Positions 27,383 to 36,878 are shown, counted from the stretch's first letter. The stretch is 64,000 nt of DNA from Ruminococcus sp. YE282 (GCA_900101355.1 FMUV01000001.1:124001-188000); one strand, 5' to 3'. Translations and numbers: made by a program. The notes: a model not told the origin generated them from the letters alone.

Positions 27383-27864
27383 TCACATACCTCCCTCGCG
27401 GAGTTTAATTCCGTTCCGTCTTGTTTGTAACATTTGATTAATAGATAACCCTGCCGTTCGCCTTGAGGCAAAGTCTTGGTTAATTCAATATCATAAAATC
27501 CATCGCCGGGAGAAACGTTGCCCAACTTCCAAACAAGCTCGTCCTCGGCATACAAGTTCATTTGAAAGTAGCAGTTGTTTTCTCGCGGGTTATAAAGATT
27601 AACCTTCTGTTCTTTTTGGTTGGCAATAAAAATCATTTCTTTTATGCCGGGAACAGCGATGGCAGGTTTATTATCAACTGTTGGTTTTGATACTTCTTGC
27701 TCTCCGTTCCAAGTAACAGCGGCATCATCAGGATTTAGATTTTGCGCCGGCTGTTCGTTCCCGCATTTAGAAAACAATAGGATAACTAAAACCAAACAGG
27801 CGATTAGTAAGATAACCACAATGGGTATAAGTTTGTTCTTTTTCTTAATATCAATATTAAACAT
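27343..27864 (-). CDS. Membrane-anchored small protein
   Basis: 173 residues with one N-terminal transmembrane segment (residues 11-32, IPIVVILLIACLVLVILLF) and a beta-rich extracytoplasmic domain (QKVNLYNPRENNCYFQMNLYAED). No good ribosome site; a copy of the AAATAGCACAAA junction motif directly precedes the ATG. Role unknown. Confidence 0.65.
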   Translation of the reverse strand: MFNIDIKKKNKLIPIVVILLIACLVLVILLFSKCGNEQPAQNLNPDDAAVTWNGEQEVSKPTVDNKPAIAVPGIKEMIFIANQKEQKVNLYNPRENNCYFQMNLYAEDELVWKLGNVSPGDGFYDIELTKTLPQGERQGYLLIKCYKQDGTELNSAREVCEWSKKAHISSYTK

Positions 27865-27873
27865 TTGTGCTAT

Positions 27874-28194
27874 TTATTTTAGAGATATGCGGAAACAGCG
27901 TTCAGACTGTAACCATTGAACCTCTAACCTTTCTTTCTCATATTTTAGTAAATCCGCTATTTGATATATGTAATAACAGTAATCAACCTCTCCGCGCCGG
28001 ATGTTCCTCAAAATGTTATTGATAAAGCTGCAATAATTCTGATACTGAGTTTTACCGTGATATGAACCATAAGAGGGAGTATCGGGGATTACCCTCATTC
28101 TGTCCTCTTGCGCGGGAATGACTGTTCGTTTAAGGTTTTCAAAATCAGATAGCCATTCTTCGTTCGTGTATTCTTTGGGCGGTCTATCGTTCAA
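27874..28194 (-). CDS. Small hypothetical protein, first in minus operon
   Basis: 106 residues beginning at a TTG placed nine bases after AAGGAGG. Acidic and helical, no motif. It is the first gene after the promoter at 28268-28296 and so is the operon leader gene. Confidence 0.6.
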   Translation of the reverse strand: MNDRPPKEYTNEEWLSDFENLKRTVIPAQEDRMRVIPDTPSYGSYHGKTQYQNYCSFINNILRNIRRGEVDYCYYIYQIADLLKYEKERLEVQWLQSERCFRISLK

Positions 28195-28267
28195 TCATAA
28201 GCACCTCCTTTCTTTGTTTGTAAATGTAGTCCCACCTCGCGGCGGTTTATTTATTCAATCCATAGCT

Positions 28268-28296
28268 ATTGTAACACTTTACAAAAGTTTTGTCAA
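28268..28296 (-). promoter_or_regulatory. Promoter of the minus-strand operon
   Basis: Minus-strand TTGACA (28291-28296), 17-nt spacer, TACAAT (28268-28273). The junction motif TAAATAGCAAAAAACAT is immediately upstream, as at 55848 and 62058. Confidence 0.75.
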
Positions 28297-28406
28297 TATG
28301 TTTTTTGCTATTTACATTAATTTTTTTTATTTTTTTGTAGAAGCCACAGAGGGAAGTCTGCGAACTCCGCCGGATTTTTGCATTATAAAGTAAATAGTAT
28401 ATATTA

Positions 28407-28521
<115 letters not shown>

Positions 28522-28530
28522 TTATTATAC

Positions 28531-28590
28531 ACTTTATTATATACTATTCATACATTAATGTATCTTTAGTATTAAAGTATATAATAAAGT
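28531..28590. repeat. Large AT inverted repeat, copy 1
   Basis: ACTTTATTATATACT pairs exactly with AGTATATAATAAAGT across 30 nt. Nearly the whole 75-bp block recurs at 37576-37635. A GC hairpin (CCCTACC/GGTAGGG) follows at 28597. Confidence 0.8.
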
Positions 28591-28739
28591 ACACCTTCCC
28601 TACCTGACGGTAGGGTATATTTTTAACCAACATTCGGATTATTTTTTGCATAAATTCGGAATAGTTTATCACGCAAATTTCGCGGGTTATCTGTTAAAAC
28701 ATAATCCGAAAAACCATATCAGCTAAATTCTGCGGGATA

Positions 28740-29070
28740 AGAAACCGTCTAAAATAGAGGGATTGTGATTACTGTTCTGATGTGGTTTTTATAGGTGGTT
28801 TTCGATAATCGAATTTTTTGGGCAGTAAACCCTCTATTTTCGCGGAGTAGCTATTAAGGAATGACTGTTTCGGTATGTATTGCAAAACGTCTATTTATGG
28901 TGACTTGTAATGAAAAATTTGATTTTTCGGTAAACCTCTATTTTTGAGGGATAGGATGGGGTTTGGTTAGTAGAAGAAATGTGGATAGAATGGGACACAT
29001 AACACTCCTGACGGTAACGCTTTATCGCTTTACTATGTTAAAGCCCCCCTCTATTTTTGGGCTATTCCGG
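28740..29070. other. Divergent intergenic DNA with CCTCTATTTT repeats
   Basis: The 28.2-29.97 kb gap has no credible gene. This part carries four copies of a CCTCTATTTT core (inverted at 28750, direct at 28829, 28932 and 29045). A related string is at 22205. Purpose unknown. Confidence 0.5.
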
Positions 29071-29248
29071 CGGTATCTTCATATTTGTGCATTTTATGAA
29101 GTTGATTTTTGACTATAAAACATTTATTTTATTGTGATATTATTCTATTTTAGCAATATACAATTTGTAATTCTGATTATATAACATTTTGTATAGTTTT
29201 AGATTTTTCGGGAAGGTGTAAAGTAAATTACTTTACATTGTTAAATTT

Positions 29249-29476
29249 TTAACAATCTTTTACAATATTTTATATTTGTTTACAATCTTTTACCGCTTTT
29301 TACATTGACAAAACTTTAACAATCTTTACCATCTCAATACATTGACAAAAAATTAACAATCTTTTGCATAACATTGTTATTAATTTAACAATCTTTTTAG
29401 CAGCAATAATATTTTAACATATTAAAGCGTTAAATCATAACCCGCGCGTTATATTGTTAATATTTTAACAATCTTT
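29249..29476. repeat. TTAACAATCTTT direct repeats (6 copies)
   Basis: Copies at 29249, 29279, 29316, 29353, 29385 and 29465, all on the plus strand, spaced 30-80 nt. They may be initiator-protein sites of a replication origin or regulator sites. Confidence 0.65.
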
Positions 29477-29821
29477 AGCATATAAATATATTTTAGCACT
29501 ATACCATATTAAAATATTTATATCTAACCCGGCAGCCGTCCAGGAACTTATATCTGACTCCCGCGCTAAATATCCATATTATTCTAATATGCTTTTATTT
29601 TATTTGTATTGCGTTTTATTATTTGATTATATATTTATATTACTAATATATATTTAATATAAATACGCTTTGATGCTTGCACAAATAGAGCTATTTATAT
29701 TTAGTTATACCGGCGCAATTATACCGATATAATAGAGTTGTGCATATTATACAATTACATTATACTTGCATTGTGCAATGTGACAAATCAATAATTTTTC
29801 AAAAAAATTTCAAAAAAAGTA

Positions 29822-29850
29822 TTGACATAGTATTAATAGTATGTTATATT
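29822..29850 (+). promoter_or_regulatory. Early promoter 1 with operator
   Basis: TTGACA, 17-nt spacer, TATATT. The spacer holds the palindrome TAGTATTAATAGTATGT-type operator shared by five promoters. Confidence 0.8.
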
Positions 29851-29914
29851 ATAGGTACAGTAAATCACACAAAACATCTACACAAAAAATTATTAAAAAA
29901 CTTTCAAAAAACTA

Positions 29915-29943
29915 TTGACATACTATTAATAGTATGTTATAAT
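29915..29943 (+). promoter_or_regulatory. Early promoter 2 with perfect operator
   Basis: TTGACA, 17-nt spacer, TATAAT. ACATACTATTAATAGTATGT, a perfect 20-bp palindrome, spans the spacer. It drives the gene at 29977. Confidence 0.85.
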
Positions 29944-29976
29944 TAAATCAAGATAAGAGAAGGGAGACAAACAAAA

Positions 29977-30294
29977 ATGATTAAAACATTATTTACAATA
30001 GGCTTATATGATAAAGATACAGAAACACAAATCATAAAAGCCGGCGATGCTAAAAAGATTATAGCAAATACATTATTAAACCAGTATAATATTTTTGCAT
30101 TTACAATGATGGATGCCGAAGGCGTTTACAAGATGGGCAGCACGGGCAATATTATTTTTGAGCCGTCCATCCGCGTAGAAATTGCAAGCGATGCCGATAT
30201 TCCCGCCGCGCAAATTTGCGAGACGCTCAAAGAATTATTAAATCAAGAAACAATAATGACGGAGCGGGAGGAGGTCAATATTTCTTTCATCTAA
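29977..30294 (+). CDS. Hypothetical early protein
   Basis: 105 residues with a GAAGGGAG ribosome site, first gene after the tandem early promoters. Alpha/beta, no recognised motif. First-gene position suggests a takeover or regulatory role, but this is only position. Confidence 0.65.
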   Translation: MIKTLFTIGLYDKDTETQIIKAGDAKKIIANTLLNQYNIFAFTMMDAEGVYKMGSTGNIIFEPSIRVEIASDADIPAAQICETLKELLNQETIMTEREEVNISFI

Positions 30295-30423
30295 AAGTAA
30301 ATAGCACAAAACATATAAACAAATAACGCCGGCGCGATGCCGGTACTCCCGCAAAAATAGCAAGCCTTGACGCGGCGCGGGAGCTTATACAAACTAATTG
30401 CTATTAAATTATAGGAGGCTATT

Positions 30424-30570
30424 ATGCAGGAATTAACAAGAAATTATTTTGATGCTTTAATTAGTATAGGGTACAAATATATTGTTACCCGTGACGGATG
30501 TTATTATTCAGAAATTCACGCCGGCAACGATGCCGAGGCAATAGAAAAATTTAATAATAGAGAATACTAA
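30424..30570 (+). CDS. Small hypothetical protein
   Basis: 48 residues, MQELTRNYFDALISIGYKY..., with ATAGGAGG ribosome site. Looks like a small beta-alpha protein; no known family. Confidence 0.6.
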   Translation: MQELTRNYFDALISIGYKYIVTRDGCYYSEIHAGNDAEAIEKFNNREY

Positions 30571-30583
30571 GGAGGTTATTACT

Positions 30584-30985
30584 ATGTTAAATATTGATAC
30601 TTTAAGAAATAAAGTTGAAACAAGGCAAGCCCGCAGCGCGTGGAGTCGCGGAGTTCGTGAGTATGCGCTTGAGCTTGTGGACGAATACGAGGAAGCCCGC
30701 AACTATAACGAACGCGATGCCCGCGATACTGCCGAGCTTAAAAAGTGGATGCTCAACGGCGCGAGCGACTGGGAACAATATTCTTGGGGAGGTTGCAGCC
30801 TGATTTATAACGGGGATATCGCAGAAAGACTCTGCACGCCGTCGGAGCTGAAAAAGACAAGAAACGGCGAACGCCGCCCGAACGCTCGGGAGGAATGGTT
30901 AGACACGCAAGCCCGCGCATTATATCAAGCCGCCGCCCGTGTGTGCTACGCCTTCCGCGAGATGATGGAAGAAACAACAAAATAA
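30584..30985 (+). CDS. Hypothetical early protein
   Basis: 133 residues, Arg/Glu-rich and helical, AAGGAGG site. Codons are more GC-rich than in the structural module. No motif. Confidence 0.65.
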   Translation: MLNIDTLRNKVETRQARSAWSRGVREYALELVDEYEEARNYNERDARDTAELKKWMLNGASDWEQYSWGGCSLIYNGDIAERLCTPSELKKTRNGERRPNAREEWLDTQARALYQAAARVCYAFREMMEETTK

Positions 30986-31103
30986 ATATATACAAATGCA
31001 GAGCATACCGCGCGGGAGCGTGAGGAGGTGACAGACTCCCGCCGGTATAATGCAGCCAGGCGGAGCGTTGCAAGCCGCTGCCAAATTTCAAGGAGGTATT
31101 ACT

Positions 31104-31673
31104 ATGAAAAAATATACAATCTGGTGTGATGTCGTTTTTATGACATCGGAAGAAGTGGAAAACTATGCGCGAGATATCCGCGAGATTTGCGCGGAAATGG
31201 ACGAGGAAACGCCGGAAGGCTATGCAATGGACGAACGCATCGCGGAAGATAATGCAATGCGCCTTGACGACGAGCGCGAAAATCTGGAAGGCATCGACCT
31301 GCCGGAGTCCATCCTCTGCGTTGCCGACATCGGAAGATGGAACGGGCGCGTCTGTGGTTATCGCGAATTTGATGACCTTGAAAGCTGCCTTTATTCAAAC
31401 GTGGGCGAAATTTCATATTGTGAATGGTATGTTGACCAGTACGGAAATTTACGCGGAACAGAAGCCCATCACGACGGCACAAACGCCTATTTATACAGAA
31501 TGTGGAAGCCCGGACTCTCTGACGGACAGAAGGAAAAATTGCTTTATAAAATCTACTGCGGAAAAGCAACAACGGCAGATATTAACCGCTATACGGTCAG
31601 ACTCGGCGACTATATAGGCGCGGTTTACGGTTGGAAATTCCGCGGGACTGCTCCGGCGTGTGTAAGAGTATAA
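31104..31673 (+). CDS. Hypothetical early protein
   Basis: 189 residues from the ATG after CAAGGAGG; a longer frame from 31050 has no ribosome site. Acidic N-terminal half, aromatic C-terminal half (WYVDQYGNLRGTEAHHDGTNAYLYR). Family not recognised. Confidence 0.65.
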   Translation: MKKYTIWCDVVFMTSEEVENYARDIREICAEMDEETPEGYAMDERIAEDNAMRLDDERENLEGIDLPESILCVADIGRWNGRVCGYREFDDLESCLYSNVGEISYCEWYVDQYGNLRGTEAHHDGTNAYLYRMWKPGLSDGQKEKLLYKIYCGKATTADINRYTVRLGDYIGAVYGWKFRGTAPACVRV

Positions 31674-31701
31674 CACGGAAAAATTGACAAGGAGGAAATA
31701 A

Positions 31702-31905
31702 ATGGAAACTTTAAGAGTTTACGGAATGAAGAACGGCGCGGAGTCCTTATTATTCGCAAATCTTGCCGAACATCCAAACTGCATTGAAAATGCGAAAAGA
31801 ACGGCAACGAAGAACGGCTACAAAATCAGCCGCGCGGTACGGATTGGCACACATCGTAATTGCTTTACTGATGAGGATGTCACGGAAAAATTCTTGACAG
31901 CCTAA
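31702..31905 (+). CDS. Small hypothetical protein
   Basis: 67 residues, AAGGAGG ribosome site, no motif. Followed by a junction motif copy. Confidence 0.6.
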   Translation: METLRVYGMKNGAESLLFANLAEHPNCIENAKRTATKNGYKISRAVRIGTHRNCFTDEDVTEKFLTA

Positions 31906-31949
31906 AATAAATAGCACAAAACATAAACAAAAGAAATGAGGTATTTGAA

Positions 31950-32156
31950 ATGGTTGGAAAAATTATTATCATTGCCGTCGGAATCGCTTATATCGTTTTT
32001 AACTGCATTGTCAGCAAGCGGATGTCGGCAAAGGAAATGGCGGGAAAGTTTATTGCCGGTCAGAATGTTGTCGGAAGAATCGCAACAAACATCTTTTATT
32101 CTCCGGCGTGGCTGCTAAAGGGTATCAAGTTTTTAGCGGTCAATCTCATTAAATAA
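31950..32156 (+). CDS. Small membrane protein
   Basis: 68 residues with an N-terminal hydrophobic helix (IIIIAVGIAYIVFNCIV) and a second weak one near the end. ATGAGG ribosome site. Confidence 0.6.
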   Translation: MVGKIIIIAVGIAYIVFNCIVSKRMSAKEMAGKFIAGQNVVGRIATNIFYSPAWLLKGIKFLAVNLIK

Positions 32157-32266
32157 TTACATAGCTGTGCTATCGGCTTGACGGGCAAATTAAAACACAA
32201 TTAAAGCGATTATATATTGACCGTTTTAATTATGGTTTAACGGAAAAATTCAAAGGAGTGAACGAA

Positions 32267-32431
32267 ATGGCAAAGGGAATTAAATGTACAGTAATTTGCA
32301 ATACAAAGTGGGGTTATTGTATGACTCCGCGCGAATGTAAGAGCATCAGAGAAGCCGTCCGATACGCGAAAGACCTGGGAATGGCTTATAGAGTATTTGT
32401 TGACGGAAAAGTTGTAAAATCAGGATGGTAA
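32267..32431 (+). CDS. Small hypothetical protein
   Basis: 54 residues, MAKGIKCTVICNTKWGYC..., with CAAAGGAGTG site. Basic; resembles small double-stranded nucleic-acid binders only vaguely. Confidence 0.6.
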   Translation: MAKGIKCTVICNTKWGYCMTPRECKSIREAVRYAKDLGMAYRVFVDGKVVKSGW

Positions 32432-32447
32432 ACAAGGAGGAATCACT

Positions 32448-32942
32448 ATGTCATTAGCAGAACTTAAAAGACAGGCGCGAGCCGGCAAAATCAAATTTGA
32501 ATTAACCGAACGCTTCGGCAAAACCGGTGATGAAATCCCTGATTTTTGTCGCGGAATCCGCGAGGTTGCAAGGGTCAATACAGTTGCAATTATTCTTGTG
32601 ACCGCCGACGGAAAAGAAAGCGAGTTGAGGTTTAACGGCGCAAAGCTGGTTGAATATGATGGAAAATCTCTGACTATCTATGCCGCCGGAGAACGCGACG
32701 TAACACCGGAGGAACAGTCCGTACTTGACGGCGCACAGAAAATCCGTGACAGACATATGAAAGTAAATCCGTATGGTAACGGCGGATTTTGGGAGTGCAA
32801 ACATTATTTTGCAAACAGCTCTTGTCCGTGGATGGCAGGATATGAAACGGTGCGCGGCAAACGCTATAACTATAACGGAAAAGTCGTTGACAATTCCGTA
32901 AGGGGTAGAGCTATTCTGCGCTATACAATCCATCAGGTTTAA
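32448..32942 (+). CDS. Hypothetical early protein
   Basis: 164 residues, ACAAGGAGG site.  N-terminal basic helix, central beta sheet, C-terminal Trp/Tyr-rich part with two cysteines (FWECKHYFANSSCPWMAGYE). Unknown. Confidence 0.65.
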   Translation: MSLAELKRQARAGKIKFELTERFGKTGDEIPDFCRGIREVARVNTVAIILVTADGKESELRFNGAKLVEYDGKSLTIYAAGERDVTPEEQSVLDGAQKIRDRHMKVNPYGNGGFWECKHYFANSSCPWMAGYETVRGKRYNYNGKVVDNSVRGRAILRYTIHQV

Positions 32943-32952
32943 GGAGGAAAAT

Positions 32953-33156
32953 ATGGCAAACAGAATCCCGCGACATATCACAGAAATGGACGTTGAATTT
33001 TTGACAGCAACATCCGCCGGAAATCCCGGTACAAAAATGAAAGCGAAAAAAGATGAATACGGCTGGCACGGCACAGATAAAAATGGAAAAAGTTGGTCAT
33101 TATTTCCGTCACATCTCCGTTGCTCTGAGCTTTGCAGATTATCGAATATGAAATAA
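32953..33156 (+). CDS. Small hypothetical protein
   Basis: 67 residues, AAGGAGG site, no motif recognised. Confidence 0.6.
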   Translation: MANRIPRHITEMDVEFLTATSAGNPGTKMKAKKDEYGWHGTDKNGKSWSLFPSHLRCSELCRLSNMK

Positions 33157-33170
33157 TCAAGGAGGAAAAT

Positions 33171-33323
33171 ATGCTCGAACCCAGACAAAGAACGGCACTG
33201 GACGGCAAGGTTTGGTGGTGTGTGTTCGATACAGAGAAACAAAAGTATTCAACGCTTTTGTGTTTCGGAAAATACAAGAAAAAGCGCGATGCGGCATATG
33301 CAATTCAGAGAGCCGCAGAATAA
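33171..33323 (+). CDS. Small hypothetical protein
   Basis: 50 residues, AAGGAGG site. WWCVFDTEKQKYSTLLCFGKYKKKRDA suggests a small beta hairpin with a basic tail. Confidence 0.55.
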   Translation: MLEPRQRTALDGKVWWCVFDTEKQKYSTLLCFGKYKKKRDAAYAIQRAAE

Positions 33324-33337
33324 GGAGAGGTGAGATT

Positions 33338-33511
33338 ATGCCGCTGATTATTATTATCGGAATCCTCGCGGTTTGCGGAGCGGCGGGAGCTGCCGGCGCA
33401 GACCGACACAAACACTACACGCACAAAGACACGGAAAATATGCTAATCGAGATGACCGGCAAAAGCAAAAGAGAGTGCCGCAAAATCTTAAAACGATACG
33501 GCAGAAAATAA
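33338..33511 (+). CDS. Small exported or membrane protein
   Basis: 57 residues: an N-terminal hydrophobic Ala/Gly segment (LIIIIGILAVCGAAGAAGA), then a charged tail. AAGGAGAGG site. Confidence 0.55.
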   Translation: MPLIIIIGILAVCGAAGAAGADRHKHYTHKDTENMLIEMTGKSKRECRKILKRYGRK

Positions 33512-33526
33512 GACAAGGAGGGCAAA

Positions 33527-34156
33527 ATGGATAGATGTATTCTAAAGAATAAGGACGTTGAGGCACTGTTCGCGTGGCGCGACAGGAATAAAGACCTTGT
33601 AAGGCGCGGCGCAAATCCGATGAAAGGCATCGAGGTCATTTTGCCCGACGTAAAATCAAGGGTCAAATATCTACGAACGGAAAATATATTAAACATCCAT
33701 TATGTTGTGGCTAATGAATCATTCAATTATAAAATTGAAATCATTACAGGCAAATGGAAAATCGCAAAGCAGCCCGCCAAAGGTTTCGGCGCACAACAAA
33801 CATTCATCGAGGATATTGTCGGAATGTATTTTGCGCTTATGGCTCTAATAGTCTATGGCGACGATGTGCAATATACAGAGCAGGAACTTGATATTATTGA
33901 TAGCATCACAACGGAAAAATCGAAAGCAAAGCCCGCGCAAAAGCAAACACACATCAAGCGCGACAATGTGATTTATCTTTTCAACAAAGAGCCTTCGGGC
34001 AAACTGAGCGTAAAGCGGAAAGGCGAGAGACGTTCTCCGCGCGGTCAATTCAATGTGCGCGGACATTTCAGACACTTAAAGGGCGGTAAGGTCATTTGGA
34101 TTGCCGAGTATAAAAAAGGAACAGGCACAAAGAAAAACAAAATATACAAGCTGTAA
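33527..34156 (+). CDS. Hypothetical early protein with basic C-terminus
   Basis: 209 residues. Middle part contains a helical bundle (VGMYFALMALIVYGDD); the last 70 residues are strongly basic (KRKGERRSPRGQFNVRGHFRHLK), suggesting nucleic-acid binding. AAGGAGG site. Confidence 0.65.
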   Translation: MDRCILKNKDVEALFAWRDRNKDLVRRGANPMKGIEVILPDVKSRVKYLRTENILNIHYVVANESFNYKIEIITGKWKIAKQPAKGFGAQQTFIEDIVGMYFALMALIVYGDDVQYTEQELDIIDSITTEKSKAKPAQKQTHIKRDNVIYLFNKEPSGKLSVKRKGERRSPRGQFNVRGHFRHLKGGKVIWIAEYKKGTGTKKNKIYKL

Positions 34157-34167
34157 AGGAGCAGACA

Positions 34168-34383
34168 ATGAAAAAATTAAAGCAGATTATAGACGGAGCA
34201 TATAATGAGGGCAAAATCCCGCGAGGTTTGTCTCTGACGGATTTTCGCCTGTTAGAGAGTATCTATATTAACCTAACGGAAAAACGCTCATACGAGTTCA
34301 TACAGGCGACTATACTGCCAATTCTTGACCGCTGCAAAATCAAATATAAGGTGCGCGGCATCGGTTGGATTGTCGGCGCATAA
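34168..34383 (+). CDS. Small hypothetical protein
   Basis: 71 residues, AAGGAG site, mainly helical. No motif. Confidence 0.6.
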   Translation: MKKLKQIIDGAYNEGKIPRGLSLTDFRLLESIYINLTEKRSYEFIQATILPILDRCKIKYKVRGIGWIVGA

Positions 34384-34408
34384 CCCGCAAAATTTTTTCA
34401 AAAAACTA

Positions 34409-34437
34409 TTGACATAATATTCATAGTATGTTATAAT
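34409..34437 (+). promoter_or_regulatory. Promoter with operator
   Basis: TTGACA, 17-nt spacer containing ATATTCATAGTATGT, TATAAT. The preceding TTTTTTCAAAAAACTA is shared with 29890 and 38490. Confidence 0.8.
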
Positions 34438-34519
34438 GGTTAGCGTAATGAGGGAGCGGAAATCCCCCTTGTATTTCAAAATCTAAAGTAAATAACACAA
34501 AACATTGCGGAGGTTGATT

Positions 34520-34714
34520 ATGCTTTTAGAGTTCAAAACAAAGAGAAACACATACGGACATCGTAACTATCTGAGGATAGATACAGAGAAAAAAGAGTAT
34601 TCAACGTTCTGCCGCCGGATTGTAGTTGACGGCGCGGAAATCAAGGCTACCGATATGAAGTCAATTTTAGCACAGGCAAAGGCGGACGGCTACACAGAGA
34701 ACGATAATTATTAA
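34520..34714 (+). CDS. Small hypothetical protein
   Basis: 64 residues, GGAGG site. Resembles 33171-33323 in its beta-hairpin-like KRNTYGHRNYLRIDTEKKEYSTF region. Confidence 0.55.
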   Translation: MLLEFKTKRNTYGHRNYLRIDTEKKEYSTFCRRIVVDGAEIKATDMKSILAQAKADGYTENDNY

Positions 34715-34748
34715 AGAATAATACGACCTTAAAACGGGAGGTGGCAAA

Positions 34749-34952
34749 ATGATTTGGAGCAGAAAAATTGAAGATATGATTTACCATATCTATTATATGC
34801 ACGATTGCCAAAATCAAACAAAACAAATGGAAAAATTGAAATCAATCTGTATGAATGAAATCAATTCACATCCAGAATTAAAGCAAGCATTAACCGACGA
34901 CAAAGCCATAGAATATTTCATTATTCAGATGGCGTTAGAAAACATAGCGTAA
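34749..34952 (+). CDS. Small hypothetical protein
   Basis: 67 residues, helical, GGGAGG site. No motif. Confidence 0.6.
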   Translation: MIWSRKIEDMIYHIYYMHDCQNQTKQMEKLKSICMNEINSHPELKQALTDDKAIEYFIIQMALENIA

Positions 34953-34991
34953 ATAAAACAAGAATTTGATTGACATTAAGAGGTGATTATA

Positions 34992-35261
34992 ATGACATCC
35001 CGCATTTTCGTAAGAAGATTAAACACAAAACACATATACATTTCTGAGCCGTTCAACATTGGCACAGAGGAAAATCGGGTTATTGTTTGCCCGATTGATA
35101 ACGAAATCAAATATATAAAGACAGATGGCGGATATATCGTAAGTGGAGAGGGTTATATTGTTGATAACGACAACGATAAAATCTCTGCAACGAAGAAACG
35201 CCTCGGAACATTCAAAGACGTAACATATACGGAAAGCAGAACTGAGGACGAATTATTTTAA
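34992..35261 (+). CDS. Small hypothetical protein
   Basis: 89 residues from an ATG seven bases after AGAGGTG; an upstream GTG at 34983 is less likely. Beta-rich with repeated GGY/GEGY turns. Unknown. Confidence 0.6.
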   Translation: MTSRIFVRRLNTKHIYISEPFNIGTEENRVIVCPIDNEIKYIKTDGGYIVSGEGYIVDNDNDKISATKKRLGTFKDVTYTESRTEDELF

Positions 35262-35274
35262 GGAGGTAAACAAA

Positions 35275-35754
35275 ATGAAATTTAAGGAGTTTCAGGACAG
35301 GATTATGGCAGTTTATGCCGCGAAATTTCCTAAGAGTTTATGCACCTGCACGCTTATTAAAGGTTTCGGAAAATACATCATCATTGATTGTTACCTCGGT
35401 GCAGGTGATGACGAGTTCCCACACAGAATCGCGGAGAACGATGCAATTTACACAAAGTTGACAATCGACCTTCCGACGAGAAACTGGACGGAAGAAAACG
35501 AACTGCCGGACACGATGACCCTTGAGGCTATCAGAAATTCAATCAAGCACAAGCCGCCGCAGGATGAGTCATATCTTTATTGCAAGTACACAAAGGTTTC
35601 TTTCCGCAAGACAACAGGCGATGCCGAGAAGATAATCAAGGCGTTCACAAGGTTTGTTGACAGGCTTCACAATGAAATCTCCGAGCAGTATGCAAACGAC
35701 AATCTGCTGCCGGACGATATGGAACTTTTTGCAAGAAAGTATGAGAGGTGCTAA
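35275..35754 (+). CDS. Hypothetical early protein
   Basis: 159 residues, AAGGAGG site. Alpha/beta; no recognised domain. Confidence 0.65.
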   Translation: MKFKEFQDRIMAVYAAKFPKSLCTCTLIKGFGKYIIIDCYLGAGDDEFPHRIAENDAIYTKLTIDLPTRNWTEENELPDTMTLEAIRNSIKHKPPQDESYLYCKYTKVSFRKTTGDAEKIIKAFTRFVDRLHNEISEQYANDNLLPDDMELFARKYERC

Positions 35755-35755
35755 T

Positions 35756-35956
35756 ATGTTAGTTTCTGTATATGACATCTGCTGCATCGTTGAACGAGAG
35801 GACAAGCAGATAATAAGATTAACCAGAGAGGACACGGGGCGCAAGTGTTTTGTCGGAGCAGCGACAGAAGTTAAGAAATCAAAATACTCTGACTATCGCG
35901 TGAGCAAAATCCGCGCGGATGGCGACAAACTCTGCATTAAGATTTACAAATTGTAA
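35756..35956 (+). CDS. Small hypothetical protein
   Basis: 66 residues, beta-barrel-like pattern, GAGAGGTG site overlapping the end of the previous gene. Confidence 0.55.
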   Translation: MLVSVYDICCIVEREDKQIIRLTREDTGRKCFVGAATEVKKSKYSDYRVSKIRADGDKLCIKIYKL

Positions 35957-35971
35957 ATAGCACAAAACATT

Positions 35972-36060
35972 CTAAAACGCCGAGAATCAAATGCAAGCGC
36001 ATTTGTACTCGCATAAATAGCTTTATTTTTGCGAGAATTTGCCTGTATCGCATTTTCTCG
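35972..36060 (+). ncRNA. Possible structured leader containing repeat R4 copy B
   Basis: GCCGAGAA near 35975 pairs with TTCTCGGC near 36055, enclosing two hairpins (AAATGC/GCGCATTT and GCATAAA/TTTATTTTTGC). It lies upstream of the lipoprotein gene. The R4 repeat is 36015-36056. Could be an untranslated regulatory RNA; nothing proves it. Confidence 0.4.
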
Positions 36061-36128
36061 GCAAGGAATATAAACATACTACCAACGGAAAAAATCGCGG
36101 CACGAGCCAAAATAAAGGAGTTTAGACT

Positions 36129-36629
36129 ATGAAAAAGATTATTGCTATCACATTGATTATCATTATGGTTGTTTCTCTTGCAGCTTGCGGACAGGCAGAA
36201 ACAACAGGAGCAACCGCAAAGAAAACAAACCTGACATTCACATTCAACGGCGCGGAACATACGGTATTGCCTTATTATCCCATCGAGGATAATTATGTAA
36301 TGCAGATGGCAGACAAAGGATATAAAAAGTTTGATATTTACGATACAAAAACATTAACGGCGGAAATGCTAACCAACCGCACAAATCTTCAAAGGGCTAT
36401 TGTCGAGCGTGTAATCGGAATTGTAACCAACAAGGAACGCAAAGGCGACGGCAGGATTCTCAACACGGATAGCGAGCAGTACAATTATATCAGTTATAAC
36501 GGATGTGATTTAGAGTACACGACCGGCACAATAATCGTTACATATTTGATGTACAATCCAAACACAAACTACGAGGACGATATTATTGAGCGATACGATT
36601 ATATCCTTGATAAAAAATTCGAGGATTAG
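36129..36629 (+). CDS. Lipoprotein
   Basis: 166 residues. A signal peptide (MKKIIAITLIIIMVVSLAAC) ends in a LAAC lipobox, so the mature protein would be lipidated on Cys20 and anchored outside the membrane. The mature part is alpha/beta. It may be a superinfection-exclusion or lysogenic conversion protein, by analogy with other phage lipoproteins. Confidence 0.75.
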   Translation: MKKIIAITLIIIMVVSLAACGQAETTGATAKKTNLTFTFNGAEHTVLPYYPIEDNYVMQMADKGYKKFDIYDTKTLTAEMLTNRTNLQRAIVERVIGIVTNKERKGDGRILNTDSEQYNYISYNGCDLEYTTGTIIVTYLMYNPNTNYEDDIIERYDYILDKKFED

Positions 36630-36631
36630 TA

Positions 36632-36660
36632 TTGACATAATATGAACAGTATATTATAAT
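36632..36660 (+). promoter_or_regulatory. Promoter with operator
   Basis: TTGACA, spacer ATATGAACAGTATAT within 17 nt, TATAAT. Confidence 0.8.
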
Positions 36661-36690
36661 AACCATAGACGGAAAAATTGAGGTGATTAT

Positions 36691-36870
36691 ATGGCTTTAC
36701 TTGCAGTCGTTTTAATTTTAATTGCTTGGGCGGTAATTGCTATTAGGGATGCTACTAAACCCACATTACCGCCGATAGATAACATTCAGGAGCATTGCAA
36801 AACAATTCAGCAGTTGCCGGACAAAAAGGCGCGGCAGAAATATCTTAAAAATTTATCCAAAAGAAAGTGA
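36691..36870 (+). CDS. Small membrane protein
   Basis: 59 residues with one N-terminal transmembrane helix (LLAVVLILIAWAVIAI) and a basic cytoplasmic tail. TGAGGTG site. Confidence 0.6.
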   Translation: MALLAVVLILIAWAVIAIRDATKPTLPPIDNIQEHCKTIQQLPDKKARQKYLKNLSKRK

Positions 36871-36878
36871 GGCACACT

